The translations under genes and the position numbers were made by a program. Under the pieces are notes generated by a model. That model did not search any database, was not told the origin of the DNA, and saw only the letters and a program-made list of their open reading frames with translations. 64,000 bases of DNA from Dipylidium caninum (Eukaryota; Platyhelminthes; Cestoda; Cyclophyllidea; Dipylidiidae). The DNA is taken from assembly GCA_017562135.1 (NCBI GenBank), contig QEYB01001685.1:744001-808000 (forward strand), given 5' to 3'. Shown here one piece after another: positions 21,626 through 35,300 of this stretch; position 1 is the stretch's first letter, and each line of letters begins with the position of its first letter.

Positions 21626-24600
21626 GGGGCGCCCCGCCTTCGCAGTCGCCCAACTGTTTGACGCGATGGCAGCGGGCGATGGGCGACGGAGGCGGCATGG
21701 AGGGCGAAGACAGGGGGGAGGGGGAAGGAGAGCGTTTTTCGCGTTTCATTTAACTTTTGCAAATTAAGGTCCCTTTGATGTTCAGTCGGCTTTAGTATCT
21801 GCCTGCGTGCTTAATATTGCATTATAAGTACGCATGTTCATATAAAATTCTCTCTTTTCGGCAGTTTTTAAACAAGAAGGGAAAATATTGTCATTTTAAC
21901 ACACTTCTGGCGGTTAGCATGGCTGCGTTGGGACTGTCGCCATCTCGTCGCCCTTTATGCCTCACCGGCCGAGGCAACTTTCGTTGAATCCTCGTACGTC
22001 AACTTCTCTCACTTCTACTGCGTCTCCTCGGGCGCCCCAGACTGCCTTCCAGGAACGTCACAAGGGCGGAGGTGGAGCCAGAGACCGAATTACTGCTCCT
22101 AGCCATGCACAACTCTCGAAATGTCGCAAATTTCACATCCTTCAACCACCTTGGACAAATAAAAATTGAGACGAATGTCAGTCTTTCACCGTTATTTCCA
22201 CCATTGATAAGTCGTGCGTGGTGGCAAGAAGTTCTAATGTTGGGTGGATTTATGAGTTTCGCTGGTATTCGAGTGTCGAGCTGATGAATCTCACCTCAAC
22301 CACGTTGACTGCCGACATGCAAAGTTGGGTACATCGCATGACAAGCTCAGAAAGGACCTATTACTACTTCTTTTCCTTCACTTTCCGCCCTCCTCCTTTC
22401 CTCCGGAGATGTAAAAACGAGAAAACGTCCAAAAATTGGTCTCTTTTTTGGCCGAAATAGAAGAAATGAGCTGGGAAGACAAAGTCTTTGAATGAGAAAG
22501 GGTAGTGTATAAGAACCAGCACCTAGTCAGACATTCATCCTCACAATCAGTCATCAGGTTTTGGTGTCTCTGACCAAAAAACTTCCATCTTCAGTCCTGT
22601 CTCCACTACTCTACTACTTCACCGCTGACAGCTCTTCGCCCTAATCGGTATCGCTTAAGTGTCGAAAGCTGTCAAACATCACTCTTAGCCGCATCAAGGA
22701 GGAGTCATAAAAAACCTCCCTCCCTACCGAACGCCAGTTTTCCTCCCCACACTCCTCGAGACTTTTCGACTTTCTTCGTTCGCGGCTGTAGGATTGGGGG
22801 GCGCATTTACGGCCTTATTCTACCACTTTTGTCTGTACTGGCAGCTAAGACTACCTCTTTTCTTTTTCTTCTTCCGCTTCAGTTTCTTTCTCTACCCAAA
22901 AACCACGCCCGAAAGTTCCGCGGATGTAACTCCCCGAGAGACCTTTCACAGTCGATCTTACCTTATGCTCCAATGGGAGGACGAAGTAACCGTCCACCGC
23001 CGTAAGATTGTCTCTTCCGTCTCGTAGCAGGGCGTGAGGCATAATCGTCCGCCAGTCTGTCGCCACCTCTCAGGAGCTTCACCTCGGGCACCCATCACTT
23101 GGATAGAGATCTGGGGCGTCAACTGGAAGGCAATCCCCTTGGAATAATCAGAATGGCACTGTACTGTGAGGGGGAATAACTTTAGACCCATCACAAATAC
23201 ACACACAAATCCACACCGAAAAACATAAACGCAAAAAATTTGGAGTTCAACCGACTCATTTTTTTAGATGCCACATGTTTGGATGAAAAGCCGCCCACTT
23301 TATTGCCCCTTTGGGAGGCATTTTGTTCACTAAGTAACAAGGAAAAATTAACTACTGGCTCAGACTTTTGTCGCCCTTCTCAATAATTACTCAGACAACA
23401 CTTAATGTCATCCCAAGTCTTAATTTACAGACGAGTGGGGAAAAGTCGCTTTCGGGCGACAGTTTATCACATGGAGCAAATGCACCCATCCACCTCGAAC
23501 GCGTGAGTGTCTTACCCCTCCTCCTCCTCTTCCTCCTCCGCCCGGGTGGAAGAGCGAATGACCGTTGACACGGCGGGTGTTGAATGTTGCAGCACGGAAC
23601 GAAGAGCGTGTCAGTTGTACAAGGTGGAGGCGATTATTGCTTGGCGAGGTGATTTTTTTATTTGTTATTACAAGGGGAGGCTCATGTCAGTCCAGTGGAG
23701 TTGATCAACCACATCCATTACACCTCGCACCTCGGCCATCCACACTCCAACCACTTCTCCGCCGCGGATAGGCAGTAGTGCATGTGAACTTTTGCCCAGT
23801 GGAGATTGCAAGTACGCAATAAAGGCCGAATCCCGTTCTAGAGCATTAGGCCAAAGTGGAGGGGAATGGGTTGGCTCCAAAAGCCTCGTTTCCGAGTCCC
23901 AAGGACATATGCACTGCTCTTCTTCCTATTTGTGCCCTGCTCCCACTCGGTTTGACCGAACCACGTTGATCCCGAAGCACATTGACCTGCCATAAACCCA
24001 CTTTTGCGACGAATGGGGCCCCCTTCTTCGGAGTATCGTTAAGTGAAGTAAGCTGAGTTTTCTTCAAGTCGACTAAGTTCTGGACTTCCTTGGAAAGGCG
24101 TGGTTTCACCGATTCATGATCCACAACAAGTGGAGTGGCCGTGCAGTCTGAAGCCATTGAGATGCGAGGCAGACGTGAGACCTGAGACCAGCTAAGTGGA
24201 CATCATCAGGGAGTTTACGGAGTCCGGACGACGTGTTCTGAGGGTGGCAGTTCCGCCACCCAGTTGTCAGCCGCATAGGGCCTTCGACGACTAAGCTTCG
24301 CTTTACGGGGAGGCCTTTTCACGGACCAATTCACAGCGATGAAGTGGTAATGTGAGCTGCCAAGGCAGCCAACCGAACGAAGACTGCAACCTTCTCCTTC
24401 TTCTTCTTTCGGCTTTCTCGCAGGACTCACTTCATTCAGTCAGGACGGCAAATCCCCACAAGCATTCAAAGCTCTGGAATGAGGAGAACTCGAGGTCGGT
24501 TCAGGTAGAAATAGCCTTGGTCGAGTACTCTTCTACACCACATGCGTAAATGGCGATACTATCAGGCCTCCATTATTACGCAGGCTTGGACCAATCTTGT

Positions 24601-25412
24601 GGAACGGACGGCCATACGCTGCTCGGCTCTGCGCGGCAACAGCGCCCCGTGGGAAAAACAGTCCCAGCAGGGAAAACAGATCAGTCGGGCGATTGTCGCG
24701 CTGTTCGCGTTCCAGGTGTAAAAGCCGTGTCTGAAGTCTGGGTCCTCGGTGGAGACCGAGAGAGACCATAATCCGCTCGTTGATGCGCCTTGAATCGGTC
24801 TCCCAAAAGGAGGAAAAGTGGGAGAAAGAAAGCTGACCGGGATTGCGAGAGTGGAACGAACTTCTCAACTTGCATCCAGTCGAGACAAATGGTAGACTGA
24901 GGGTGTAGTGAGTAAACCTGAAAAAAATTTAATTAACATACTTTGTGTTTGGAAAATCTACCTTCACGCGTGGGGATGGAGGGGACAGATGTCCAAAAAT
25001 AGTGGGAGTGGTGGTTCATCATCGTCTTAGACGTGGAGAAAGTGAGAGCAAAAAAAGTAGTAATAAAGGGGAGACGCCTCATTCCCCTTGCTTGATTGGC
25101 TACTTCTTTCCCTTTATCAGATGATTAGGGACTTTTTTGGAGGCGGTTCAAGTGGTCTCGAGTGGGGAGAAACAAAAGCATCGAGGTGGAGATGTCATAT
25201 TAAAATCCTTCGTCAATATCCTCCTTCCGCCACCTCCTCCTCCTCCTCCTCGTCTTTTATGCCCCATTCCCGTCCGCCGATCTTGTCAACCGCATCAAGT
25301 GGCTCGGCGGCGAAAAGATGTTGGAAGGGCAGGACATTTGTTGGAAGAGGGCAAAAAGATGCTCCACACAAGTGGAAGGTCCGAAAGTGCCTTCGCTGCC
25401 CCTGGAAGTCGT

Positions 25413-25438
25413 TAGGGCGAGGGCGAGGGCGAGGGCGG
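25413..25438 (+). repeat. (AGGGCG)n repeat
   Basis: Four tandem AGGGCG hexamers, giving regularly spaced GGG runs on the plus strand. Confidence 0.85.
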
Positions 25439-27462
25439 GAAAGACTAATTTTCCCCTACTTTCTCTCTGTGCACCTACCTGAATTGCATGAAGACTAAGG
25501 AATGTTTTTTGAAAACCTACTTTAACCCGAGACTTATTTCATTTTATCGCGCCACTTTGTGATGATCCGTGGGTTCAATGTAACGAGACCACCGACGAAA
25601 TCGCGGAAATCTGGACCGGACCAGGTGGAAGTAAGGACGTCTTCATTGCCTGGGTTAAGCCGTCCTGTGCCTCCGAGGAAGGCGGTGGGCGTCCTGTTGA
25701 CCTGCCTTTCCACTGCTTCGAGAGATGAGAAAAAGCCATCGTCAAGAAAGAAGGGAAACGATAACCGCAGCGCCGTTTTGTGGACAATAAGATCCGTGCA
25801 CACAGTATATCCTCGCTGTTTTCGGTGTGCTTCGAGTGATTCCGACCGCCAGACGCAGGGTCTTTTTGGTCTGGATGCACAAGCGACCCAAATGTGGTGT
25901 CCCTACACTACAAGGACCCCATTCGTGACAACGGCCGAGACATTTTCCCACTTAGGCGAAGGATTTATGTTAGGATTGTTGAAAAAAGAAAAAGAGGCTT
26001 CTTTAATCCACTTTGTTTCTTTTCTTTCGTCCAGTCACCACCACAATCACCTCAAGAATTTCTATAAATTTCAATTAATGTCAAGGTCATAAGCCAAATT
26101 TATTTCCCCACAAAAGTCATCCCCCAAATTTTGTTCATTAAACAATTTACCAAAGAGAAGAAAGTGCACAATCGTCGTGAGTGGAGAAGCTTTTCCCCCT
26201 TCCCCAGTAGTTCTGTTGATTTCGCCCAAAATTTCATGTTCAATGTCCCGCCGCCCCTTCCACCAGTATTTCGCCTTTTCCAACAGGCATATCGTCGTCA
26301 AAGCAGACGGAACAACGTGGATGTGTCCCCTCCGCACCCCTCGCCCCACCCCCTCTGGTCTGGGCGGATGAATTATTTAGCCCGACTCAGCGATGTGTGC
26401 TCTACATGGTGTGTAAACAAGGGATTTGGGTGTTGTATTCGCCCGTCCCACTCGACGTGGCCATTTCAATGTCCCTCCGTCCCCCACCACTACCACCAAA
26501 TGCATAACCGTAGACCATAAGAGGAGAGTAGCGCCTTCCTCCTCGCCTTCGCTATCGTCCTCGCCACCACCGCCTCCGCCACGACCGCCGCTATCCCCAC
26601 CGCTCATTAGTCCATTGCAATTGTTTACTTATGTAAAAAGTGTGTTTAATTACTTCGCCAACGAACTACACGCCAGATGCCGCTGGGGAGAGAAGTCTTG
26701 TTCCAGTAAATGAAAAAAGGAACTTAATAATTTTTACAGTGGGTTTTGCCTCTACAATAGGGGGAAAGAAGTGGGAGAGCGAACAGGTCTGCTTTTTGTT
26801 GAGAGAAGATAAACTCCTCGAATGGCTGGCAAATTGGCAAGTCATTTTGGCTGAAATTGGTTTTAATTGTGGAGGCGTTGCAGTAGCCCGCCGGACCAGG
26901 TCAAAACCCGAGGGCGGAGAAGTAGAACGATCAGGGAGAAAGTCAGGACTTCTCCGACTTAGTGGTTGTCGCGCAAACGGATTCGTTCGACGTTTTTTTG
27001 GCTCCTTGTCAAACTCAAGAAGTAGGCGATTATTGAAGCTTTCCGCATGGACCGTTTTTCCATTTGACAAACTTGAGAAGGCAACAACTCTCTCGAGATC
27101 GGAAAAGGGGAAGCCAGAAGCGGACTAAACGAACACATGAACATTTTCATCGGCCAGCAGTGGATGTACTTGCTGCCTCCCCAGGAGGGCTCGATTGTTG
27201 GACTCTGCTTTATGCCTATCATGCGATTACCTCTCATGAATTAATCGTATTAGTTACCAACAACTTAGTTACACTCCTCGCCCACTCTCAAAGGAGTGGA
27301 TGAGCCGGAAGCTCCTCTCCAAGCCAACAATTCCCCCAACCACGATACCGTGATCTGACCAGTAGGACCAAAAAACTCCTCATTTGCCGATTTCTTCACT
27401 ACACTGCAAAGGTTTGGTTAATAATAAAACTTGATGTGTGGTTACGGTGGCACGAATGAGAT

Positions 27463-27478
27463 GTCACATATATGTGAC
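27463..27478. promoter_or_regulatory. Perfect 16-bp palindrome GTCACATATATGTGAC
   Basis: The sequence equals its own reverse complement and is followed directly by GTGACG, so TGACGTGA overlaps its end. Palindromes of this form are typical binding sites for dimeric regulators; which one is unknown. Confidence 0.5.
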
Positions 27479-29540
27479 GTGACGATAGTAAAAAGGTAAA
27501 GTTGCTCTCACGTCCTCTCTTTCTTTTAGGCGGAGCGGATGAGGGCGAGAGAGGTGGAAGGATGGATGGAGAACGCACGCCTGGTTCTCATGGTCCACTA
27601 AATCGGCTTTCATCTGTCCCAGGAGCATAGTTGCCCCTCACAATCTACTTAACAGTTGCGAGTCTGGTGTTTCAAAGGCGATACTGACTGTGTGATGAAA
27701 TTTGCCTTCTCCTCCCTTCCAATTTTACTCGACCGCGAAGATGAAAAGAAGGAAGTTCGTGTATCTTGTCATCGGGTCAGACTGAAGCCGCCAAAAGGGT
27801 GGGGAGAGTAAAGACGTTCGAACACAACTCTTTCATCGACGGAGATCGGCCCGACGCATGAGGGGAGTGGAAAAACTAGCTGCCCACGTTAACAGGACAG
27901 GTCCCCAGGGAGCCTCTCGGAGTAAATCGACAACTTCTTCCAGACTTTTTGCCCAATTTCAACGTAGGCGATGTTCCACCAATGCTAAAAAAATACCTTG
28001 TCCCTCCCCGTGTCGTTTCAACATTACGTCCTCTTTATCAATCAACCCGATGATTTCCATATTGTTGGAAGCTCCTCTCACCCATTTGTCGACCGGATGC
28101 AAAAAAATTGCGTTTTCCAACTCTCCAAACTCAGCATTCCACAAATCGCGGGGAAGAGTCTCTCCACATCGTTTTAAAAGGACTATCTATCCACGCTCCT
28201 CTTCTTTTTTAACTTTTCATCGACCTCATGACAATTTTCTGCCACTCTGTCTTCCATCGGGCTTCACCAATTCCTCTCTGCCCCTTCTTTTATTCCATAT
28301 GGTGGAGAACGGTGGCAAAGCTTCGCGGAGGTGGAAGCAAAACACGCATTTAATTTGATGTATACACTCAAGTGTATGTAGATTTTATTTAATTATGACA
28401 TGTTATTCTTTAGCGACACCCTCGCGGACTTTGTGTGTGGTCCTCTTAATGGTTCTGCTCAGAATTCAATAACAGACAATTTAGACACGTTTAAGGCCAC
28501 ATTTGGTGTCGCCGGCGCCGAGCATGTTATGGGTATCCTTAAATCTTTATAGTTCCCTTCTTCAAGAGAACAGAATAGTTATTTCGCGGGATTATAAGAA
28601 GGTGGCCTTTGGTTCCCAACTGCCCGAAGATGAGTTCGGTCCAAGCATCTCTCTTCCGCCCTTTCTCCAGCTCCGCAGCGCCTCAATCTCACCGCCGACC
28701 CTGTGCGGGTCGTGGCGAGGCGGCTCGAGAAGAGTACTTCCACAAAGCGGATTAGCCGCTATAAAAAGTACGACTTATAATTGCACCGGACCTTGTGGCA
28801 GATGCTTTCATGCGCTCTGATGGCGAGTTCCACGCTACAACAGAAAAGAAATGTGGAGCCCAAATTTAACATCTTGCTCCCCCCCCCTCCCCTCACGCTC
28901 TTTTTTGTCATTTTTTGTCCCCTGTGTCTTCGTGGCGTAGAAATAGTTAAATACCTCTTCATCCTCAACATTCATGTGCTGATGTAGAGCATTGAGTTAG
29001 CGGTTGCCGCCAGTACACTGTCAGCCCCAGAAAATCTGGATGCTCTTAAAGGTTCATTAGAGTCTCTGTTATTACCACGTACAAGATGCCTCCTTTCTGC
29101 ATGTCAACCCGTTAAGCCCGATATTTCGCTCAAACTCAATAATGCAATATGGATGTCTCGTCTCCTCGCTTATTCTTGGCATAGAAATTCTCTATTCACG
29201 GCTAAATAAGAATCTAGCAATTTAAAACTATTTTTGCTGCTTTTAACATCAGAGATACGGTCTGTCAGGAAAATAAGAAGAGGGAACGTAACCTTTATAC
29301 TGATTGCCCTCTTTCCTTTTCAAACCGGCTTGACGGTAGTTGGAAGCGCCAGGGGATAGGAGCCTGATTGACGTGCTCGCCTCATGTGGCTAAGGTTGAT
29401 GACACAGCAAACTGCCCTGCCGTCTGGATGATGAGTCGCGTGAGTAGACCTCGTGCTTTGGTCCAGTCGCTTGATTAGACAATTTTGTCCCAACTTTTGT
29501 AGTACGTCGTACAAAGCAGAGACGATCGTTTATTAGTGTT

Positions 29541-29561
29541 CTACTAATTTCATATTAGTAG
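29541..29561. repeat. Short hairpin CTACTAAT / ATTAGTAG
   Basis: Perfect 8-base inverted repeat with a 5-base spacer (TTCAT). No T-run follows, so it is not a classical terminator. It contains ATTA/TAAT cores in both arms. Confidence 0.55.
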
Positions 29562-30727
29562 ACTAAATGTGGCAACCACACTAATTTTTGGTCGCCATAT
29601 GAAATTGCCAGGACGTTTTAATATTCGCGACATTGAGCATACTGACACACCATGACACTGCGCGACATGACGTTTAATTCTTCATGTAACAACTAATTGT
29701 ATGATGCAGATTTAAGCAGTACTCCAGGACTGATGCATGTTTTTTGCAATCATGAACCTCTGAGGCGAGTCGTTCCGATTCGCCCTTGTTGACGTTACAC
29801 CTAGGTAAAAGTGTGCCAATGCCCTTTCTGTAATTGCTTTTGAAGTTCAGGGTTGACAAGATAATTGTAACTTTCAAGAAGGTGGTACGACAAAAACAAA
29901 CACGTTCTGGCCATATGGAAGTCTATTAGTTCTCCTGTTTGTGGGCAAATCACATAGGCTACAGAGTCTACTTAAAAAGATTAAGTAGTAATCATGTTGA
30001 AATCGCTGGTCGAAATGTTGACTGCTCTGCACGCATTCCCGTTTCGTAAAAAAAGGCTCCTGACGCAGCACCGATCTGGAAGCAGTTTGCATTACGAATA
30101 AATTCGAGGTTAATGAATTCGTACACTTCTCCGCCACATGGTGACACTGCTTCCTGGAATCAGACTCCCCGAAACGTCACGCTCGCAGTGTGAGGAATTC
30201 TACTGAGAATAGCAAATTTTAGAGAGGCGTTTGACTTCGAAGATCCCAAGAACAACCGAGTTAATAGGATCGGCAAAACGACTTAGGCTCATCATACACT
30301 CTTTTTCCTGCATTTAGCTACCAGCCGCGTGTTTTAGGTCTCGACGAGGTGATTTGACACCACTCTAATCTAAGAATGGAAAGGTTTGTGTCTCCTCCTT
30401 GGGCCTTCAGAGTAAAACACACACCAGATTTGGAATTAGGCTCCCAACTCAAATGACGTCATGCCGGTTTCCATAGGACCAGCCAGTTTGTCCCGATCTG
30501 CACATTAGGGAGTCAAAAGATGGTGGAGGAGGGGAGGAGAGGACAGACGTAGTCGGAGCCTGCTGTTTATGACGCTGTGATGTGGCCAGATTAACGATCT
30601 AGTAGTTTTTGTTTGTCAAAATGAATAACGGTGAATAGACACTATTCGGAGTTTCGCATACACATACACACATTGGTGGTGTTTTATCGGTGTTGATCTT
30701 CTGCGTGATGGGTAGGTGGATCTAATT

Positions 30728-31036
30728 TTATCTGCATCCAACCTCATTAATTAAGCCGTCCTCGATGTTAGCGCCACATTTACAACTCTCTTCCACGTTA
30801 ACCATTGCGACATGGAGACACCGGACACGACGGCGTTCTCTCCGTGCACTCTCTAGGTCTGGGCGGATCCATCCAATGGAACAGACATCTTGTCGTGGGA
30901 ATAGTTCTGAACAGCTTGGGGGCTGTGCGGGTTGGTCTTGAGGAGTTTTGGCAAGCATTTTGGCTCTCCTGAGTAGGAAACCACGTTCTAAGCAATGCTG
31001 GTTATCAAAATGATCATCCGATATCTCACCTCCCAT
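30728..31036 (-). CDS. Unassigned reading frame, 102 codons
   Basis: The frame is open from ATG 31036 to TAA 30730-30728. It encodes a mixed, charged protein with RRERRR, MVNVEESCKCG and a final GCR. The cysteines fit neither the TGF-beta nor the insulin pattern. Just upstream, a splice-bounded segment (about 31027-31059; acceptor TTTCTCTGGAG, donor GTGAGATA) encodes EKRKGTKQDGR. A donor overlapping the ATG suggests these belong to alternative readings. Weak evidence for a gene. Confidence 0.2.
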   Translation of the reverse strand: MGGEISDDHFDNQHCLERGFLLRRAKMLAKTPQDQPAQPPSCSELFPRQDVCSIGWIRPDLESARRERRRVRCLHVAMVNVEESCKCGANIEDGLINEVGCR

Positions 31037-31957
31037 CCATCCTGTTTTGTACCCTTTCTCTTCTCCTCCAGAGAAATGAAACAGGGATAGAACTGGTTTA
31101 AACGGTAGACTCTGACCAGCCTAGTCGCTGATGCTGTGAGATCTGCCAAATCCTGTCCTTTGGAGCACCTGAATTAGCCTTTGTAATACTAGGAAGAGAG
31201 AGGACGAATGGAGGCTTTAAATTGCTGTACATCGCGATTAGAGGAGGACCTGTCAAAATATCGCATGTGGACTTCTGCCACTTTTGTCGTACACGGTTTT
31301 TCTTGGGTCAGATTACCGCTCGAAGGAGACTACTAAGTGGTCCCCTTTGGACGAAAGTTAACCCACTCAGGGTCGTCTGCTACCAAACCGTCTGCGTTGA
31401 TTCTAAATCGCGATTTTCCCCATCTCCATAGATTAACAACGGACTTTCTTTAGCACGGCACAGAGTCAGAACTCCTGTTTTCCCCGGCTATAGTTAGCAA
31501 TGAGTTGAACGATTGTCTACTGAAGACGGAACAATTTGACTTCTGCCATTTTTCAGGCGAAGAAGGCATAAACGAGGGTGGGAAGCGAGACGTTTACGTG
31601 GACGCATAGAGGCCAACAGAAGACACTGTAAACCAACCCAAAAAGCATTTCGCAATTCACGCCAGACGCCCTAAATGCATCACTGACTAGATAGAACTTC
31701 TGGAAGATTTTAGCTCCCTCAATAGGAAGAATTCACAACCCAACCTTCTCTTTGAATCGCGTCATTCAGGGGTGAATTCCAGTGAGATGGGAGTGGGCAA
31801 GGCTTGACACCAAAATAATTCCTCGACGGAGACGCTAGCGGGAGTTACCAGCCGTTCCACGTGGACAAAGCGAGTGGACTTTGTGTTGTGTCGAATGTAT
31901 TATAAAGAGGAATGTATAGCACGACGTGGGGGATTTGCGTGAACTGTCAGCCGAATG

Positions 31958-32382
31958 TCACTCGGCTTCCCGTTTGGGACCTTGTTGAAGAGCTGCCTTC
32001 TGTAGGAGTAAGGAGTCGAGAAACCGCTTCGCCAGTTGGTACCGTGAGTCGAGGGAAGCAGTACCAACACCGCAACCGCCGCCACTGCCACCGCTGTTGT
32101 TGGTGAGGCCGACGTCTAAGCAGGTTCTGGAGGCCTCTTCTGCGTCTGCGAGGACCTGCGATGGTTGTGGAGGTGGTAGGGTGGAGGGGGGTGGGAAGAG
32201 GGACAAGGGCAAATCCGTACGGGGAGACACCGGGAGAAGGTACTGCGGAGTGGGAAGGGGGGTCTTTTCATTGCACGGAATACCACCGCCGCTGCCGGCG
32301 CTGCTATTGTTGTTGTTGTTGGCGTTTCCATTGCTGTTGCTATTGGAGAAGAGGGAGCAGAGGTAGCGCAGAAAGTTGCCTC
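31958..32382 (-). CDS. Homeobox gene exon 4: C-terminal exon
   Basis: A TTACTTTCAG acceptor opens in phase 1, matching exon 3, and one frame stays open for 141 codons to TGA at 31960-31958. It encodes an Asn/Ser/Gly tract, a Pro/Leu-rich stretch, a Gly/Cys stretch, and a C-terminus with [17 protein letters not shown]. That last segment sits where paired-like proteins carry the OAR motif and is only loosely similar to it. Codons are strongly homopolymeric (AAC, GGC), typical of such tails. A variant poly(A) signal AATACA lies just downstream at about 31896-31901. Confidence 0.78.
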
Positions 32383-35300
32383 CTGAAAGTAATGCAAAAC
32401 AGATCTGGTCTTAGCGCTTTTTCACTACAAGTTACAATATCTACGCATATGCGAGCAATCCAGTCGCCAATTCGTTTCGTCTTTCACCCGACGTTCCATC
32501 CGCCGTCTGCCCATATGAAAGGGCGATCTCATCGAACACGACCCAAGTGGGTAAAATCCCACCTTCCGCCATTCAATACCTCCTCCACAATGTGAACAAG
32601 CTGGCGAAAATGTTCAACAGAAAGATTAGAGGATGTATTTGCACATGAAGGAAATAAAGTCTTCCGTGACCCGAAAAACCAGAGGGAATTTCGGCTGTCC
32701 TTCACTCCGCTCCATGTTACGCGGATCCATAAATTGGTGCAGTGTAGTGACGGCACACACTACTTGGCGAGGCGAGTCATCGCTCCTCTTCCAATCTCCA
32801 AGTGTTTTGGGCAGTCACCGAGATGCAGCACGCCCTAAAGAAGCCTTAGAAGGGTGTGTTCCCTGTGTGAAAGCCACTGCGCTCACCGCCTGAATTCTTT
32901 CCGGTTGGGGCTAATTACAAATGTCCGGCTGCCTTAACGGTAGCAGGGAAATGTTCGGCTGTCTCGACGTTGCCTATGCTAAACGCACTCCACTCGGTAA
33001 TCCAGTGGTTTAGCTAGTCAGCCGGTTTACTCTGTAGTCAGACTCTTAACGATGTGTGAATAAGTGGCAGTCATGGGTGAGCACAGGTGAGAGAAATGTA
33101 ATGAGGAGAGACGAGAGGAGGGAGTGGTGAGGGGAGGGGAGGGGAGGGGGGCGCAGGAAAGACCAAGGACGAAGTGGTATTAAATTTTTATCACCAACTC
33201 ACTCACCGCCACCCCCCTCTTCCTCCAGACATTCACTACTTCAACCTGCTTCACCCTGTTTCACCTCCCATGGCCACCCCACCTCATCCCGGCCCAGTCC
33301 CCTCACTTGCCCCGTCTCTCTATCTTCACTACGGTTTTACGATCAATCAAGTGTTTCCAATTATCATTATCATAATTATTATTGGGATTATTACAATAAT
33401 GACTCCTATGTCGGAACATTCCTTTGAAGCAATGGTCATCAAGTACCCAGTCGCCCCCACCCTTTCACCAGCGTTATGAACTGGACTGACATATGGAGTT
33501 GGTTCTCTCCCTCTCTCTCGCCTACTACCCACTCACAAATTTGAATTTGCATTATATTATGCCAATGTGAATGTGCACGCGCGCGTGCGTGCGTTCGTGT
33601 GCGTGCGTTCGTGTGCGTGTGTACCTGTTTGCGTGCGTTGGTGCGTGCGTGCGACTGCGCGCGCGCGCAAGCGTCTCCAAAATCCCCAAAGAAGATGCCT
33701 CGGATAATTAAATGCAAGCAGTCGTCTGTCTATTCACAGCTTGGACAGGCTGAATAGACATTTAGGGAGGGATTAATTAGTAGAGAGCAACCGCTAATTC
33801 GACTCCTCCTCTCCACCCAATTAATTAATGCTGACGTGTCGTCTAAGAGGCAGCACGAAGGTGGGTTGTACTGACTGCCTCCCCGGATAATGAGTGAAGA
33901 CACGTCTCGTGAGAGGTGGAGAAGGCATGGAACAGGTGTATACGCCCGTGCTTCCCACCTCACTCGCAATTGTGTTCCAACGGCTTCGTGGCTCAGTTGT
34001 CAGGGCACACTGAAGTGGTGGTGATCACGACGACGCCGAAAATGACCCTTCAGCCCCGCCATCCCCCGCTACTAGTGTTAAGCCTAACGCTGTCAACTAT
34101 AATTACCTTCTGTGTTTATTAACGTGGGATATATAAGCCTCGGGTGGGGTAGGATGACATAGTTAGTCTGCAAACACATTTGCTTGTTCCTCCCTTTCCG
34201 TTCGCCCGCGCCTGCCTCTCGCAATCTCTGCCTAACTTTCTCTCACTGCCTTCTCCACTTTCAACACGTCTTCGGAGTTGCCTGATACGTACTTGCATGT
34301 CCTTTGGCCAAGTCGGTATAATCTCGCACGTCTTGAGACAAGGTACGAGCGGTCGTCCCTCCACAACGGCTGCACCGAAGCATCAGACTTGACAAAACTA
34401 TTCCATCCGCCTAGTTCCTCCTTCTCAGCCTAAGTAAAAAATTCGCAAGAGGATCGCAAATTCGGCGCTCCACGCCGAATCGTTGCATGGGGTCGGTTGG
34501 TTTGCGAACCAGGAGATATCGCAGCATCAGAAGGCGGTGAACAGATGGTCGCGAAGTTGAGTGACTCAAAAACACGAAAAATTCATTAGGCAAACTCGTA
34601 ATTAATTTTGCGGCCGAGGGGTGACGACTACGGAGAACAGTGTAATTCCAACTCCGCCAATGGTGGCAGAAGGTGCCGAGTCACAAAACGGCCTGAGTGG
34701 GGCAGGTTGCCCGGTCTTGAGAGTGTCCAGACTCCACCAACTCGGAGAAGTCTCCCACAATCGATTAGTCGTCTTTCCAAAACCATTTACCAAATTACTA
34801 CAGACTGCTCGGTCTAGTAGGTAGACTTGTCAAGCCTTAGAAACCGAATTCGACAACTTTAGATGAAGTCCGGCCATTCTTACTGGCGGCAGAGTGCTTG
34901 AATTACACACCGTGTGATTCAGGGTCTTAGATTAAACCACTCATGAGTGGATTGACAAAATACTTGAGATTCCATTAAGGATAATCCAATTTGGTACTGA
35001 CACACCGTGTCTATAGCCAATGCGCCCTTCCGCCTGACCTCATCATTCACTTCCTCCAACTCCGATGGGAATTGATGGGAACAGGGGGGCGAGTGGTGGA
35101 TGAGGCGGATTTGAGAGTGGTTTGTGGTGTGGGAGATTTCACTTCGGTTGAGTGAACGACTGTTCCGCAGGGACGCCACCACCGAGTTCAAAGGGGGACT
35201 TTCGTTCCCCAAATCTGGTAATACTACAGTGTGTGTGAGGTTCGGAACGGAGAACAAGGCGATCGCCCAATTCCCCCCGGTTGAAGTGAGTCCAAGTGAG

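Larger units (their letters stand above)
18420..31957. other. Long region without a named gene
   Basis: About 13.5 kb. Several long frames occur (for example 25559-26092 plus, 27858-28358 plus, 26640-27128 plus) but none shows a domain, and similar lengths arise by chance here. Structures noted are the CTCGA/CTCGC minisatellite at 21575-21625, an AGGGCG repeat at about 25413-25438, a 16-bp palindrome at 27463-27478 and a hairpin at 29541-29561. Confidence 0.45.

Noticed and set aside
25559..26092. 177-codon plus-strand reading frame
   Set aside because: No domain, no splice context and ordinary composition; frames of this length are common in this window on both strands.
30728..31036. Similarity of MVNVEESCKCG to the C-terminus of a TGF-beta ligand, or of RRERRR plus the cysteines to an insulin-like precursor
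   Set aside because: The paired cysteines and spacing of both families are missing; the resemblance is limited to a few residues.
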